Assembly (NCBI GenBank): GCA_963965975.1
Contig: OZ014411.1
Coordinates: forward strand, 16,272,446 to 16,336,445
DNA: 64,000 bases
Direction: 5' to 3'
Origin: Xestospongia bergquistia
Lineage: Eukaryota > Porifera > Demospongiae > Haplosclerida > Petrosiidae
Part shown: one piece after another, positions 20,912 to 35,664 of the stretch
How positions within the stretch are numbered: the stretch's first letter is position 1
Layout of the letters: each line of letters opens with the position of its first letter
Made by a program: the position numbers and the translations under genes
Notes under the pieces: model-generated
The model's input: only the letters and a program-made list of their open reading frames with translations
What the model was told of the DNA's origin: nothing
Databases searched by the model: none

Positions 20912-22175
20912 AGTCCTGTAGAAACGAAGTGAAAGGAAAACTTTATTTAAAAATTCAAAAAATCAAATGACAAAAATTATAAAATAAAACTAAAAAGTTT
21001 GAGAGCAAAAAAGAAAAGATAAAGATGACATAACTAAAATGAAAAAGATGATCCAGCGACGAGAGGTTATCCAACGAAGTACGAGATGATCCAACGATGA
21101 GGCGAATCGTAGAGAACATAGAGGAAGAAAGAGAGAGTTATTTGTAACAACTGCTGAATAGATGTGAGATAGATGGATGGAGAGATAACTCACCTTATAA
21201 TAAAGGTATGCAAAATGGAGTACTTTTATAATATCAAGAAATCTCGTCATGCTTCAAATTGACAACCAGTCAACACAAGCTTGTGACAAATTTGGCGGGA
21301 AACAAGTACACGCGTGATCAACATTAATTGATTTTTAATTGATTGGATTAACAACTAATTGAAATCTTCAAAATATACAAGTATTTATAACATTCTACAA
21401 GTTGTTAGTAGAAAGAAATATAGTTTTAAAGCAATGTGTATATACAATAAAAGGTATAACATATTCTATCAGAAACTTCCAAACTAAACAGTTTAGTGGT
21501 TTCAGCTTTTTCTATAATAATATGTTTGTATATATTATGAATTAGTGAAAGTAGTATAGATATGAAGGAGACAGCTATTGATGTTCAAATGGTTGAAGAG
21601 ATAAACTAGACACAATATTATCATACCAGTTGTATTATATGTACTTACCTATAACAATTAAATGGAAGTCGTTTGAATTCTGATTTTTCTACCCTTAGCA
21701 GAAGCTGCTGCCTTCATTCTGCCATATATTGTGAACCATTCTCTACAAGTGAGGTTATCAGAATAAAAGAGAGGGAAATGGAATTTAAAACTGGAACATA
21801 TTTAGCTACTTTTATGTGTACCTAGGTACATGTACATATTGTATATATGGTAATATTGATATACAAGCTACCCTCAATAGGTACATGTATATGTAATATG
21901 GTATGCAAGCTATCCTCGATAGCTATTGAGGACAGCTTCCATACTGTTATTACCATATTAAATGTGTATGTGCACCTACTGAGGCTAGTTTCCATACTGT
22001 ATTGCATATACATGTACACCTACTATCATTACCAGATTACATACATATGTATATCTATTAAGGATAGTCCCATACTATTACTAACATATTACATGTACAA
22101 GTACATGTACTTATTGAGGGTATCTTCCATACCTTTATTACCATATTATATGTATATGTATATATACCTATTGAG

Positions 22176-22835
22176 GTTTGTTTCAAATGTAGACAGTTTC
22201 TCTTGAAATTCTTTATTATTTCTTAGAGAACTCTACAGCATTTTGATATAATTTTAATATTTTAGTATAGTGATGTGTTTGTGATATATGTGAGATTGAA
22301 AAATAACCTGAAAAGATTAGAACGATAGTTCTGAACCATGAGAATCAAATAATGAAATTTATAGAACCAGAATAAAAAAACATGGGAATGAATCATTACT
22401 AGCAACACACTTACATTATGTTGGTCATTCTTCATGGTAGCATACTTCACTAACTGGTTCTCTAGTGCTGTGATATGATCTTTACGTTCTATGAGTTCTT
22501 ACTCCTTGGTGCCCAGGACTGAATCTTTAGCCTCTAGAACAGAATATAATTTTTCTATTGTCTCTTTTAGTTTTGTTAGTCTCTTGTCATAGACTGGGTT
22601 AGATGACAGCTAAATGGACAAATGTAATGTTGAATGGATGTATAGTATATTAATGGATGTGTGGTATGTTGAATGGATGTATGATATGTTAACTGGATTC
22701 ATAGTAGAACATAACAAATGATGAAATGGATTAAGATCTTAACCACACCTACCAAACATATGACTTCTAACAGTTTCACTTTCATATTCTTTTAATATTC
22801 CTTCTAATCATTTGACATGCCCCTCCCATTGTGCA
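22176..22835 (-). pseudogene. Coiled-coil exons, unit 2
   Basis: The main exon, 22415-22609, has the same 65 codons and shared TAA as unit 1. The upstream LEGILKEYESE candidate keeps the unit-1 form of its 3' end. Confidence 0.5.
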
Positions 22836-23819
22836 GAGACTCATTCTAAATTAGTTTGAAAACATTTGTTCTCCGCTTACAAAGTAATAACATCAACTTC
22901 AGATGATCCCTACAGAAATGGACGCAGCCACATCACGTGACCAGATCTTGACAAACTATAACTACCCACTCACATAATGAGAGAAGTACAAGACATATAT
23001 ATTAACTACATGTATTGAGTGAGACATCCACATGTATAGTTGATAAGAATATTAAAATACCAACAGACACCAATATAACTATACCTGTATATTAGCTTAT
23101 GAAAACCAGTGTTACCAGTAGTTGCTACAGATGTATTCTGCTTTGCAGAACTAGTCTAGTGAGGTCATCCCCTTGAGAGACCAAGATAGAACTACATGTA
23201 AATAGCAATAATTTCCCACCATTCATGGTTACTTTACCATTTTATTTTGAATGGGCAAGATCTCTTATATAGGTCAGTGAATAAATTAGATAAACTTGAA
23301 CATATTGAATAAAGTTTTTTCCTATATTTATTAGAACAAACCACATCAATAATTAGCTCCACCCACCAGACATTACTAATTAATTATTCATAATACTGTT
23401 AACAGGCAATAACTCATTACTTTATCACATTGTTTACATCTCCTATATCATTCTGTTTGAAAAGTGCATTTATACATATTGAATAAGGTTTTTTCCTCTT
23501 TATTAGATATAACTGCTCATATAATGGGTAATGGAGCACAGAAGGTTGAACTTCTTATTGTTAACAGTAGCCCAAATCATTATTACAAGTTTTATGATAT
23601 TCAAATGGTCGGGTATAGATAGATTGACATGTCATGACAAGTCATGTGACTATTATATTAACAACATGTTCATCAGGTGACTATGACATGCAAATACAAA
23701 TTAATACAGTGATAATTAATCTGTCGATATTAATATTAGCATTAATTGTAAATCATCACATAGTTAGAGAGCATTACATTGACCATGACATGATTATATA
23801 AATAACCACACCTACTGAC

Positions 23820-24575
23820 CTGGAGTGTCATATACATTGATGAGACATGACTTGTCTTTAGAATCAAGTGGAACTAATGAGAGGGGCACTCACTTTATAC
23901 TAACTCCATGCTAGAATTTATATGTTAATTATTGAGGGGGTGGTATCTGAAATACTAACCTCTTGTACTGTGAAAAGTGTATCCATATATCTCAACTAAT
24001 CACAATGAGATGAACTCCTTTAATTATTAATATAATTATACAACTCATATTTTTATTTCTTCCAACGAACATATTAAGATGAGTCTGTTCAATTAAATAA
24101 AAACTTGTCAACAAACAAAACATATAAACATGTACATATTGACATGTAACACTTACCTTGTAATGATGATGATGTCCTATAATAGACACATTTTGGATTA
24201 ACTCTGGACTATCAATTATATCAACTAAAACCTGTCAGACAAGTTAAAGATTATTTGCAAACCTGTTTAGTTTAATTTATTTTGTATGTTGTTACTACAT
24301 GGTAACTCCTCCTCTTGGTGAAAAAAAATTCACTTTTTAACAGGAGCAATGGCTGGTTCTAAAGGAGGTGTGGTCAGGTTACTATAGTAACAAACATAAA
24401 CTAACCAGTAAGTGGCTTCTTGTATTATCATCTAAAATATGCCCAAATAAGGTAATAGTCTAATTAATCCTTTCCTCAAGATCAGGTCCATACACTTCTT
24501 CAGTTGTTGGATAATAACATTATCTTCAAACAATACAATAGCTTGTGCTTGTAAATCAAGAGTATCTTCTCAATT
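23820..24575 (-). pseudogene. EFTUD2: EFTUD2 N-terminal fragment, unit 2
   Basis: Same pieces and order as unit 1, including SPELIQNVSIIG with HHHHYK, LIEQTH, DTLFTVQE and INVYDTPG. The stop after GVSIK is present. Confidence 0.8.
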
Positions 24576-25590
24576 TCCATAACTTGATGTACGTTTTCTG
24601 TCAAAATTTTCTATTGTCAAAATTTTAAAAAATCAACAGACAAGCTTCACAAGAGATGTGTTCAATTTACTTATTTGGTAGGTTTTAAACTTTTAATATT
24701 CCACCTCTGACAAATGTATAGTTACAATCTGTAACTTCTATTGTATTTAAAATACATAATACTATTAATTAGAGAATACAATAGATTACTTACTCATTGG
24801 TATCATCTTTATGTTAGTAAAGTACCTAGTTTTATATGGACCTATATAATTATAATAATATTTATTATTATATGGAATTACACTGTAGTAGTAAAGAATT
24901 CATATTTAATATCATCAGTCATGTCCTCTAGTAAATATTGAAATGTGGAATAAACTACAGTACATGACACACATGTTATGGACAAGGACAGGGGAACTAG
25001 TAATTAAGTATAAATGACACACATATGTCCACTAGTATTAATATATTCTAATGTTATATGTGATAATTGAAAGGGACAAATTTCAACTACGGGCACAAAA
25101 TGATGACCAGTCAAAATAATTAGAATTAAAATTTATACATGTAATGTTATGATGTGTAAATGTATTGTCATTGTAAATGTATTGTCATTAGAATGTTAAT
25201 GCAAACCAACCTAATTCTTATTGAATTCTAATATTCTTTAATCATTCCACTTCTGCCACTCTCCAACTTTTAAAATTCATTGATGTTAGTATAATACAAA
25301 TCAATTATTTATTAATTATCTTTTTCTACTTACAGTTATTGCTACTAACCATAATCTCTAGGAGCTGAAATAGCTGATATATTAATAATAAATGTACCAT
25401 TGTCATCAACAACATTAAGTTTGTCTCTAAAATATAAAAGAGAATAGAGATAGTAGTATTGCAAAGTTGAATATTTACCAAGGTCCTAGGCCTAGTTTAA
25501 TGTTATGACATCATTCAGTATTTGCATAGATTACTGTAGGAATTATAACAACTATAATCTAACTATTCTAGATTGATTCACTTGTCTAAC

Positions 25591-26305
25591 CTAATTCTAA
25601 CTGTGGTTGAGTCAGGAGTTCAGATATCAAGTCCATCACTATATGCATTGTTGGAACACCAGACACTATTAATGGTAACAACTATGGAGGATAGCTTTAA
25701 AAATGAATTAGTTTGACCATACTGGGTTCAGGAATGAAAATATGTAATCACAACAACAATAATAAAAATTCTCTCTCTCTCCAAACCTTATGAAGGTATG
25801 AACAAACTAAACACTGGATATTTCAAAGTGATGTTAGACCAAAAACAGCTATATCCTATATGACAGATAAACTATGATATGGCATGGATACTATAGGAAT
25901 AAGATGGGATTGAGACTAGACAGTATTATATTGAGAATGTACAGTATGGGAGTGAGACTGTATGGTATGGGATTAAAACATACAATATAGAAATGACACT
26001 AGACATATTGGGAGTGAGACTAGGAATTGAATACCTGAAGATAATTCAACACTGCTATGTTTATACAATTAATAATGTGGACTAGTTCTAATAGTCATAT
26101 ACACCTGAAGACTGATGAGTTAGTGATTAAAATACTTAAATGGATTTCAAAGACTGCAGAACATCTGGAACAAAATAACAAAGACTTGAATTTATGAGAA
26201 TCAGTCTTGTCTACATACCTGAAAACATGAGTATCACATTTAAATACAATTATAATAGATCGTCAATGAGATTTTGGTGAAGTATTTGTTGTTTCATCCA
26301 GTCCT
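25591..26305 (-). pseudogene. INTS2: INTS2 fragments, unit 2
   Basis: Exons 26219-26305 (DWMKQQILHQN) and 25591-25681 (LLPLIVSGVPTMHIVMDL). The first reads DDLL then a stop, as in unit 1; the second is open. Confidence 0.65.
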
Positions 26306-26446
26306 CTGAAAGACATAGAAAATAAGAGATAAATTATACAAAAAAGAGAAGAATAAATAGTCTGGTAACCTTTTTGATTTTCTGCTATAAATTTATTTCT
26401 ATATTTATATCAGAAACTAATTAATCAATAAAATGACGGGGGTTAC

Positions 26447-26530
26447 CTCTTGATTGGTGTAGTAGCAAAACATTTTAAAGATGAAGTTTCTATAACTGTT
26501 TCACAAAACCAGATCAGCCACTTTTAATAT
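26447..26530 (-). pseudogene. EFTUD2: EFTUD2 C-terminal-half exon, unit 2
   Basis: As in unit 1 ([19 protein letters not shown]) but with a 9-bp in-frame deletion that removes part of the VVTF stretch. Unit 4b has the same deletion; units 1 and 3 do not. Confidence 0.75.
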
Positions 26531-26819
26531 CTAATGATAAGGAATAATTAACACATGTAGTGAACTTTTATGGTTAAAGAAATCAGGTCCTATTTACATA
26601 TTATTATAATTTAAATAAAGTAACTAATAGTGTGTGGCTTAGTATTAATTGTAGATAGTACAGTGTTCCAAACAACACTGTTAGTAATCATGTCTGTAAT
26701 ATTGACCTTAGTCCTAATAAAAAGAACACCATTGACTACATAAAAATTTTAAAAATTACACTGACTGAAGTAATTCGTCTTCTTCTCATTTTTACCAATA
26801 TTGATAAACTTGTTTATTT

Positions 26820-28021
26820 GACAAGAGGATGGTCACAAAGGATTGTCATACTACAGGATCTACAACTTCCTGTCCCAATAAGAAACTTCTTCCACTTGTT
26901 TCATCTCTTTCATCTAGTTCATCTTTTGTCACCTTATCAGAAGAAGTGGTAACTATAGCATGCTGAATTTAATCCCAAATAAAATATATAGTGACTTCTG
27001 GAACACTCTAGTATATTAAAACTCAAAATAAAACTTAAAAAAACAAAAAAATGGACAATATCAACTTAAAGTACAACATTTGAAATTGTTTACTTACAGA
27101 TTCTAAATACTTGACAAAACCTTCTGGTCCATATAACAAAGACAGCAACTTGGATCTCTATAAAAAGTAATAGTTGAGATTTAGAATGCTATATTAAATT
27201 TACAGAACATATCAGTGTCTCCTTGTTACTATCTTGACATACTATCATTGGTTTAGTAACACAAGAACTAATACAGTTCTTAATATTGGATAACAAAGGG
27301 AACAAGAGTGAAAGAAAGAGAGAGAGAGAGAGGGGGGGGGGGAGGGGGGAAGAGAGATAAAGTGAGCTAGAGGGAGAGATTGTTCTATAGAAATGTATCT
27401 ACACACTTACTGTCTCCATTTGCTTTATAGAGTGAGCGATTCCTTTTGAAACTCCAAATAATGTCAATACATCATTCACACCTGTATATAATAACATAAC
27501 AATAAACATTAGTTTTATCTATTGTCTATGTACTAAGTACACTGATATTAGCTGAACCTTTTAATTTTCTAGACACTCTTTCTCCAATAATAAATCTCTC
27601 AATACTGTCATCGTCCTCTGTATGAGCTAATCATTTAGTACAGTGAAATCTATACAAACAGTAAACCAGTTATTGTTGTACTTGATGATTAGTCTTGTTA
27701 TTAGTTTAACAGAAGTTTATAAGAAATACCTATAAAAACAAAATGAGTTAATATAACATAATATATGGAGCTCATAACTTTAACTAATACAATGTAATAT
27801 TATTAAGACATGACTAAATGTCTACTATAGTATTAAGTAACCTCTAATTGATGATGTCTCCTAGTATAATTATTGTAATGACATAGTTTGTACTAAAATC
27901 TATTAAGAATATAGTGATGACCATATTTAATACATACTTGTGTCTCTGAAAGCTGATGTGAGCAGTTAAAATCTCCAACAAACAAAAACAAGAGATGAAA
28001 TAACAACTGTTCTTTCTCATC
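26820..28021 (-). pseudogene. Unrecognised exon set A-E, unit 2
   Basis: Same exons as unit 1; A is 27938-28021. Exon D here is open (EGFVKYLES), unlike unit 1. Exon E still carries its shared stop. Confidence 0.5.
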
Positions 28022-28142
28022 CTCAGTCAGCAAGAAAGTATACTTACAATAATTGTGTATAAAATAAGGATGATATTTACATACCAAATATGGTCATTAA
28101 TATATGAGTACCTGTATAAGTTTGTATTAGATAGAAAATTTC

Positions 28143-28939
28143 ATGACAATGTCACGGATTGTAGTGAAGTTCATATCACTGCTGGTTCTTGTTGTAGGTA
28201 TGTCATAATGAGTTAATATTGTTGTATAGTTATGTATTTTCTTAACAGTACCAAGATGTACTGGAACTAACATCAATAATTATGGAACTGAGTTCTACTT
28301 TGGATTGTTGAAAAATGCTGGAAGGGCAAGCAGTCTGTTAGCTCTGGCCATATCTACTACCAGTATTAATGTGTCTGTAAAGATCACAATACCTGAGACT
28401 ACTTTAAACATATCAATATTATCACCAAATAATGCTCCAATTGTCACTCTCTCTGGCAGCAATGTGGTTTCTGAATCTAGTACTTATGATAATCGTAACA
28501 GAAATATTCATGTTAGTAGTGATCAACCAATTGCTATGAGTGCATTTAATTGGCTTTCAGGAAGCCGTGGAGAATATCTTGTCTTACTTGTCATGATTAT
28601 AATATTAATAAATATGAATACTATGCAGTAACTCCAAGAAGTGTTTTCGGATCAAGCCAAGTACTACTTGTTGGATGTGAAAATGACACTAATATTATCA
28701 TCACTCCATCAGAAGCTGTGTCTCTTCCTTCAGATACTCAATCATCTACAGATCAACTTGTAAATGTTTCTAAACGTACTCCTCATCACGTTGTTCTTCA
28801 TCAAGGGCAAACTCTTTATTTTGATGCATCATTAATTTATCTTACAGGAACTCACATTGTCTCTAATAAACCATTGACTGTCATTAGTGGACATGAATGT
28901 GGTCAAATACACTTGGAGTCGATTATTGTGAACATATGA
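28143..28939 (+). pseudogene. IgGFc-binding-protein-like gene, copy 3 (1-nt deletion)
   Basis: Exon 1 is 28143-28197 (MTMSRIVVKFISLLVLVV), the intron 28198-28248, and exon 2 starts at 28249. The Arg codon replaces the TGA of copies 1-2 (SGSRGEYLV). A 1-nt deletion near 28587, in the run encoding LVLPCHDY, shifts the frame: the first frame ends at 28631. The rest of the domain (FGSSQVLLVGCENDT, THIVSNKPLTVISGHECG) is in the next frame and ends at 28939. It also carries the C-terminal 1-nt deletion of units 4a and 5, which gives HLESIIVNI. Apart from these it is very close to copy 5. Confidence 0.8.
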
Positions 28940-29580
28940 CACAACATATAACATATGCATATTACGGACAGGAGTAATAGAGCGTCTAACTTCGTCAGGG
29001 GGTGGAGCATCTTCACGACAGAGTACCTCTTTATATGCCATCAAATTCGCCTATAACCATGATTTAGAGGATTGGAACCTAAATGTACTAATTTCACATT
29101 TAAGTATGGCATTTCATTACTGGCACTTTTATACACAGCATGTAACTATTACTACTGTATAGCCAATAATAATTATTATATATAAACAATTCACTCACAA
29201 ATGGCTATAGTTGGTTACATGTAATGATATACATGTACATGTACATACAGTGTATTACTCTTCTATTAGCAGCTTCATTCTCTGTTACTGGAGTAGATAT
29301 CATAGATGAAAAGGACAATGCTACAGCTCCTATTGAATAATGAGCCTAGAGATAGGGTTACTACAGCAACAGTTGTCATAGTAACAATGTGGTTAATTAT
29401 TAATAACTTACAACATTCTGTAGAAGTGAAGTATTTGAATGAAAGAGAGGGAAATGGAATTTAAAATAGGAGCATAATCAAGCCACTTTAAGACCTGTTC
29501 ATCTTTGTATTAAACTTATAAATTGTCTTTTAACGCTGCTTCTTACACATGGACAATTAAAAAAGAGTTAAAAAGTAAAG

Positions 29581-29938
29581 ACCCGCCTACTTTAATGAAG
29601 ATCCTCAGGGTATTATGTCAATGGTCCAGCTCACTGCAATGCCAGAGGACCAACATTAGGCAAATGGTTGATATTCAAACATATCTCCTGTATTGATCAG
29701 TTCTGGGAGACAATAAGTCAGACTTTGGTATCTGGTGAATTTGGAGCTACTGCCGCTAAAGTGTCGACAAAGAAAGTCAACCCAAAATCATTAAAGTGAT
29801 ATTTGTGTATACTACAGCAGAATAAGTTAATTCCTTATGTAATATGATGTAAAACTTATGCAGAGAATCATTCTTGGAGGTATGCTTGTCATGGTGATCA
29901 TAGAGTAACGTTGAGGACACTGGAATGGAATAAAGGTA
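29581..29938 (+). pseudogene. BLES03/C11orf68-like remnant, copy 3
   Basis: Same blocks as copy 1, with an additional stop in the VIFVYTTAE stretch (GCAGAATAAG) and R to H in the HGDH region. Further decayed. Confidence 0.5.
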
Positions 29939-31632
29939 ATTCAAAATTTAAAGACTAGTCTAATTATTGGATTATTCTTTTAAGACCAAAGCTTTGTGTA
30001 TTTTTAATATTTCATATAGACTGGTCCCATTGATTTTGTTTGAAAAGAAATTACTAATGCAGAGATGACTATTGTATGAAAGTAGTAGTGACAGTATAAC
30101 TTGACTTGACTTGTACGACAAATGCCCAACACTGTCTGTATTTTAAAATGTATCATTTAATACGATTCCAAATAAAACTGTTTTATTATCAAACTTTACA
30201 TTTTTATATTTACCATAAATAAAATTGTATATTTGTTATTTAGACATGTTACTGCATTATACTAGTATATATCATCAAGTAGTAACACTTAATATACATA
30301 GAGGGAGATCTTTGAGTTGGAAGTTGACAGTGATTATGCAGTCTCTCTGATCTCTATTGATCTCATCCAGTTTGTTGATATCTTCTGAGAGTACTGAACT
30401 TTGTAAAATACAACAAACAAGTTAAGTGACAAATAAACATTTATTTTGATGATTATAAACAAGAATAAAAAATAATTACCTGAAAAAACTTAATTAAAAA
30501 TAACGTTGAAACAGAAATTAAAATTTCAATTGGTGAAGAGTTCAATCAAAGAAGGTCTGCAGAGAATCTATTACTAGATTATCAGCACACGACTAGAGAT
30601 GAACAGCAAACGCGTGACCTATCATTATGGCGGGAAAATATGTCATTATGGCGGGAAAACATAACAGCAGCACACGCGTTCAGCAAAAAGCTTACAAGAA
30701 CACCAAAACACTTTTAATAGTTTTTAATTTAATTATTAAAAAAATTAATTAAATAATTTAGCTTTTGGTTAAAAAATAGTAATGATAATATCATCTAAAG
30801 AATTAGTAATATCATGATACAATGGTTGTAAAATAATTGATAAGAATTCATTCCATATGAATGTAGTTGTTTAGTAACTAAAGATAAAAATTGAATTCTA
30901 AACTGATTCAGTTTTCGAAGTTATATTAAATCTAGAGTAGAAATTTTATAAGTTGGTGATTACAGAATGAAGTTAAAATATAACTGAGATTAAGATAATT
31001 GACTTTTGACTAACTTTAGTAAAAAAATTAATATTAATAAATTAAAAACAACATACTAACAAACTATAGAACATGAAAAAAATACAATAAAAAAGAAAAA
31101 AAATTAAAATAAGACAGTTTTAGTAGTTGAAAGTCCCCAAGAGTCCAGTAACTCCACAAGTAGAGAACATAGAGAAAGAAAGAGAGAGGTAGTTGTAACA
31201 ACTGGAATGCTAAAGAGTGAATGAGATGAATGGATGGAGAAATAGCTCACCTTCTTCAAAAGTGCTGCTCCTGCAAGGAAAGAAAAAGTAGTTATTAACT
31301 GAACTGGTGAAGACAATGGATAGGAGTGAAGAGAGACAGAGGAAGTGAAAAGGGACCACCAACACATACACACACAGCACACACACGCGCGCCCTAGAAG
31401 ATCAGAGCTCCTCCCCGCCACTCGGCGGCCCGAGATATTAAAAAAAATTTTTTAGGCCGCCGAGCGGCAGGGAGGAGATGATTAATAGGGTTTGTATGAG
31501 TGTGTGTATGATGTATGGGCTGAATAGCCCAAAATAAAATTAAAAAAATAAAAATTAAAAAAAGAAGAGGAAAGAAGGCTTGAAGGAAGACAGAAGAGAC
31601 CAAGCAGGAGAGCGACTCATCTTTTACATCCA

Positions 31633-31853
31633 GAGAACGTCAGAGAAGAACCGTCAAGAACATCAGAAGACATCAGAGAAGAACAGTCAAGAACATCAGA
31701 AGACATCAGAGAAGAACAGTCAAGAACATCAGAAGACATCAGAGAAGAACAGTCAAGAACGTCAGAAGACATCAGAGAAGAACAGTCAAGAACATCAGAA
31801 GACATCAGAGAAGAACAGTCAAGATCATCAGAGAACGCCAGAGAAGAACAGTT
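31633..31853. repeat. 33-bp minisatellite, unit 3 (about 7 cores)
   Basis: Seven cores, three more than units 1-2. One core has A to G (GAACGTCAG) that is also seen in units 4a and 5. Confidence 0.85.
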
Positions 31854-33256
31854 GAGTCCTGTAGAAACGAAGTGAAAGGAAAACTTTATTTAAAAATTCA
31901 AAAAATCAATTGACAAAAATTATAAAATAAAACGAAAAAGTTTGAGAACATAAAAGAAAAGATAAAGATGACATAACTAAAATGAAAAGATGATCCAGCG
32001 ACGAGAGGTTATCCAACGATGAGACGAGTTGATCCAACGAAGTACGAGATGATCCAACGATGAGGCGAATCGTTGAGAACATAGAGGAAGAAAGAGAGAG
32101 TTATTTGTAACAACTGCTGAATAGATGTGAGATAGATGGATGGAGAGATAACTCACCTTATAATAAAGGTATGCAAAATGGAGTACTTTTATAATATCAA
32201 GAAATCTCGTCATGCTTCAAATTGACAACCAGTCAACACAAGCTTGTGACAAATTTGGCGGGAAACAAGTACACGCGTGATCAACATTAATTGATTTTTA
32301 ATTGATTGGATTAACAACTAATTGAAATCTTCAAAATATACAAGTATTTATAACATTCTACAAGTTGTTAGTAGAAAGAACTATAGTTTTAAAGCAATGT
32401 GTATATACAATAAAAGGTATAACATATTCTATCAGAAACTTCCAAACTAAACAGTTTAGTGGTTTCAGCTTTTTCTATAATAATATGTTTGTATATATTA
32501 TGAATTAGTGAAAGTAGTATAGATATGAAGGAGACAGCTATTGATGTTCTAATGGTTGAAGAGATAAACTAGACACAATATTATCATACCAGTTGTATTA
32601 TATGTACTTACCTATAACAATTAAATGGAAGTCGTTTGAATTCTGATTTTTCTATCCTTAGCAAAAGCTGCTGCCTTCATTTTGCCATATATTGTGAACC
32701 ATTCTCTACAAGTGAGGTTATCAGAATGAAAGAGAGGGAAAGGGAATTTAAAACTGGAACATATTTAGCTACTTTTAATCCAGCTCATCCTTGTATTAAA
32801 TTGTATTAAATTTCAATTTGTCTTTCTTTATAAGCAAATTACATATACATGTACGTGTACCTAGGTACATGTACATGTTGTATATATGGTAATATTGATA
32901 TGCAAGCTACCTTCAATAGGTACATGTATATGTAATATGGTATGCAAGTTATCCTCAATAGGTACATGTATATGTAATATGGTATGCAAGCTATCCTCGA
33001 TAGCTATTGAGGACAGCTTCCATACTGTTATTACCATATTAAATGTGTATGTGCACCTACTGAGGCTAGTTTCCATACTGTATTGCATATACATGTACAC
33101 CTACTATCATTACCAGATTACATATATATGTATATCTATTAAGGATAGTCCCATACTATTACTAACATATTACATGTACAAGTACATGTACTTATTGAGG
33201 GTATCTTCCATACCTTTATTACCATATTATATGTATATGTATATATACCTATTGAG

Positions 33257-33930
33257 GTTTGTTTCAAATGTAGACAGTTTCTCTTGAAATTCTTTATTAT
33301 TTCTTAGAGAACTCTACAGCATTTTGATATAATTTTAATATTTTAGTATAGTGATGTGTTTGTGATATATGTGAGATTGAAAAATTACCTGAAAAGATTA
33401 GAATGATAGTTCTGAACCATATGCATGAGAATCAAATAATGAAATTTATAGAACCAGAATGAAACATGGGAATGAATCATTACTAGCAACACACTTACAT
33501 TATGTTGGTCATTCTTCATGGTAGCATACTTCACTAACTGGTTCTCTAGTGCTGTGATATGATCTTTACGTTCTACGAGTTCTTACTCCTTGGTGCCCAG
33601 GACTGAATCTTTAGCCTCTAGAACAGAATATAATTTTTCTATTGTCTCTTTTAGTTTTGTTAGTCTCTTGTCATAGACTGGGTTAGATGACAGCTAAATG
33701 GACAAATGTAATGTAGAATGGATGTATAGTATATTAATGGATGTATGGTATGTTGAATGGATGTATGATATGTTAAAGGATTCATAGTAGAACATAACAA
33801 ATGATGAAATGGATTAAGATCTTAACCACACCTACCAAACTTACAACTTCTAACAGTTCTTTTTCACTTTCATATTCTTTTAATATTCCTTCTAATCATT
33901 TGACATGCCCCTCCCATTGTGCAGAGACTC
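33257..33930 (-). pseudogene. Coiled-coil exons, unit 3
   Basis: Main exon 33499-33693 with the shared TAA. In this unit the LEGILKEYESE exon continues EKELLEV and ends at a good GTAAGT donor. Units 1, 2, 4a and 4b have lost this 3' end, so units 3 and 5 preserve the better version. Confidence 0.5.
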
Positions 33931-34907
33931 ATTCTAAATTAGTTTGAAAACATTTGTTCTCCGCTTACAAAGTAATAACATCAACTTCAGATGATCCCTA
34001 CAGAAATGGACGCAGCCACATCACGTGACCAGATCTTGACAAACTATAACTACCCACTCACATAATGAGAGAAGTACAAGACATATATATTAACTACATG
34101 TATTGAGTGAGACATCCACATGTATAGTTGATAAGAATATTAAAATACCAACAGACACCAATATAACTATACCTGTATATTAGCTTATGAAAACCAGTGT
34201 TACCAGTAGTTGCTACAGATGTATTCTGCTTTGCAGAACTAGTCTAGTGAGGTCATCCCCTTGAGAGACCAAGATAGAACTACATGTAAATAGCAATAAT
34301 TTCCAACCATTCATGGTTACTTTACCATTTTATTTTGAATGGGCAAGATCTCTTATATAGGTCAGTGAATAAATTAGATAAACTTGAACATATTGAATAA
34401 AGTTTTTTCCTATATTTATTAGAACAAACCACATCAATAATTAGCTCCACCCACCAGACATTACTAATTAATTATTCATAATACTGTTAACAGGCAATAA
34501 CTCATTACTTTATCACATTGTTTACATCTCCTATATCATTCTGTTTGAAAAGTGCATTTATACATATTGAATAAGGTTTTTTCCTCTTTATTAGATATAA
34601 CTGCTCATATAATGGGTAATGGAGCACAGAAGGTTGAACTTCTTATTGTTAACAGTAGCCCAAATCATTATTACAAGTTTTATGATATTCAAATGGTCGG
34701 GTATAGATAGATTGACATGTCATGACAAGTCATGTGACTATTATATTAACAACATGTTCATCAGGTGACTATGACATGCAAATACAAATTAATACAGTGA
34801 TAATTAATCTGTCGATATTAATATTAGCATTAATTGTAGATCATCACATAGTTAGAGAGCATTACATCGACCATGACATGATTATATAAATAACCACACC
34901 TACTGAC

Positions 34908-35664
34908 CTGGAGTGTCATATACATTGATGAGACATGACTTGTCTTTAGAATCAAGTGGAACTAATGAGAGAGGCACACACTTTATACTAACTCCATGCT
35001 AGAATTTACATGTTAATTATTGAGGGGGTGGTATCTGAAATACTAACCTTTTGTACTGTGAAAAGTGTATCCATATATCTTAACTAATCACAATGAGATA
35101 AACTCCTTTAATTATTAATATAATTATACAGCTCATATTTTTATTTCTTCCAACGAACATATTAAGATGAGTCTGTTCAATTAAATAAAAACTTGTCAAC
35201 AAACAAAACATATAAACATGTACATATTGACATGTAACACTTACCTTGTAATGATGATGATGTCCTATAATAGACACATTTTGGATTAACTCTGGACTAT
35301 CAATTATATCAACTAAAAACCTGTCAGACAAGTTAAAGATTATTTGCAAACCTGTTTAGTTTAATTTATTTTGTATGTTGTTACTACATGGTAACTCCTC
35401 CTCTTGGTGAAAAAAAATTCACTTTTTAACAGGAGCAATGGCTGGTTCTAAAGGAGGTGTGGTCAGGTTACTATAGTAACAAACATAAACTAACCAGTAA
35501 GTGGCTTCTTGTATTATCATCTAAAATATGCCCAAATAAGGTAATAGTCTAATTAATCCTTTCCTCAAGATCAGGTCCATACACTTCTTCAGTTGTTGGA
35601 TAATAACATTATCTTCAAACAATACAATAGCTTGTGCTTGTAAATCAAGAGTATCTTCTCAATT
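34908..35664 (-). pseudogene. EFTUD2: EFTUD2 N-terminal fragment, unit 3
   Basis: As in unit 1, but the GVSIK exon reads SIKCVPLSLVPLDSKDKSC with no stop (TGT in place of TGA). The P-loop exon has one extra A near its acceptor, giving RFLVDIIDS. P-loop GHHHHYK unchanged. Confidence 0.8.

Larger units (their letters stand above)
17302..28139. repeat. Tandem array unit 2 (10,838 bp)
   Basis: Nearly identical to unit 1 over its length. It differs by scattered substitutions, a 9-bp deletion in the EFTUD2 C-terminal exon, and an added T near 26031. Its right part shares variants with unit 4b. Confidence 0.95.

Noticed and set aside
31580-31855. Plus-strand 11-residue periodic peptide (KTSEKNSQEHQ repeats)
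   Set aside because: It is the 33-bp minisatellite translated. The frame differs in units 1-2, and 33 is a multiple of 3, so open frames in both directions are expected by chance.
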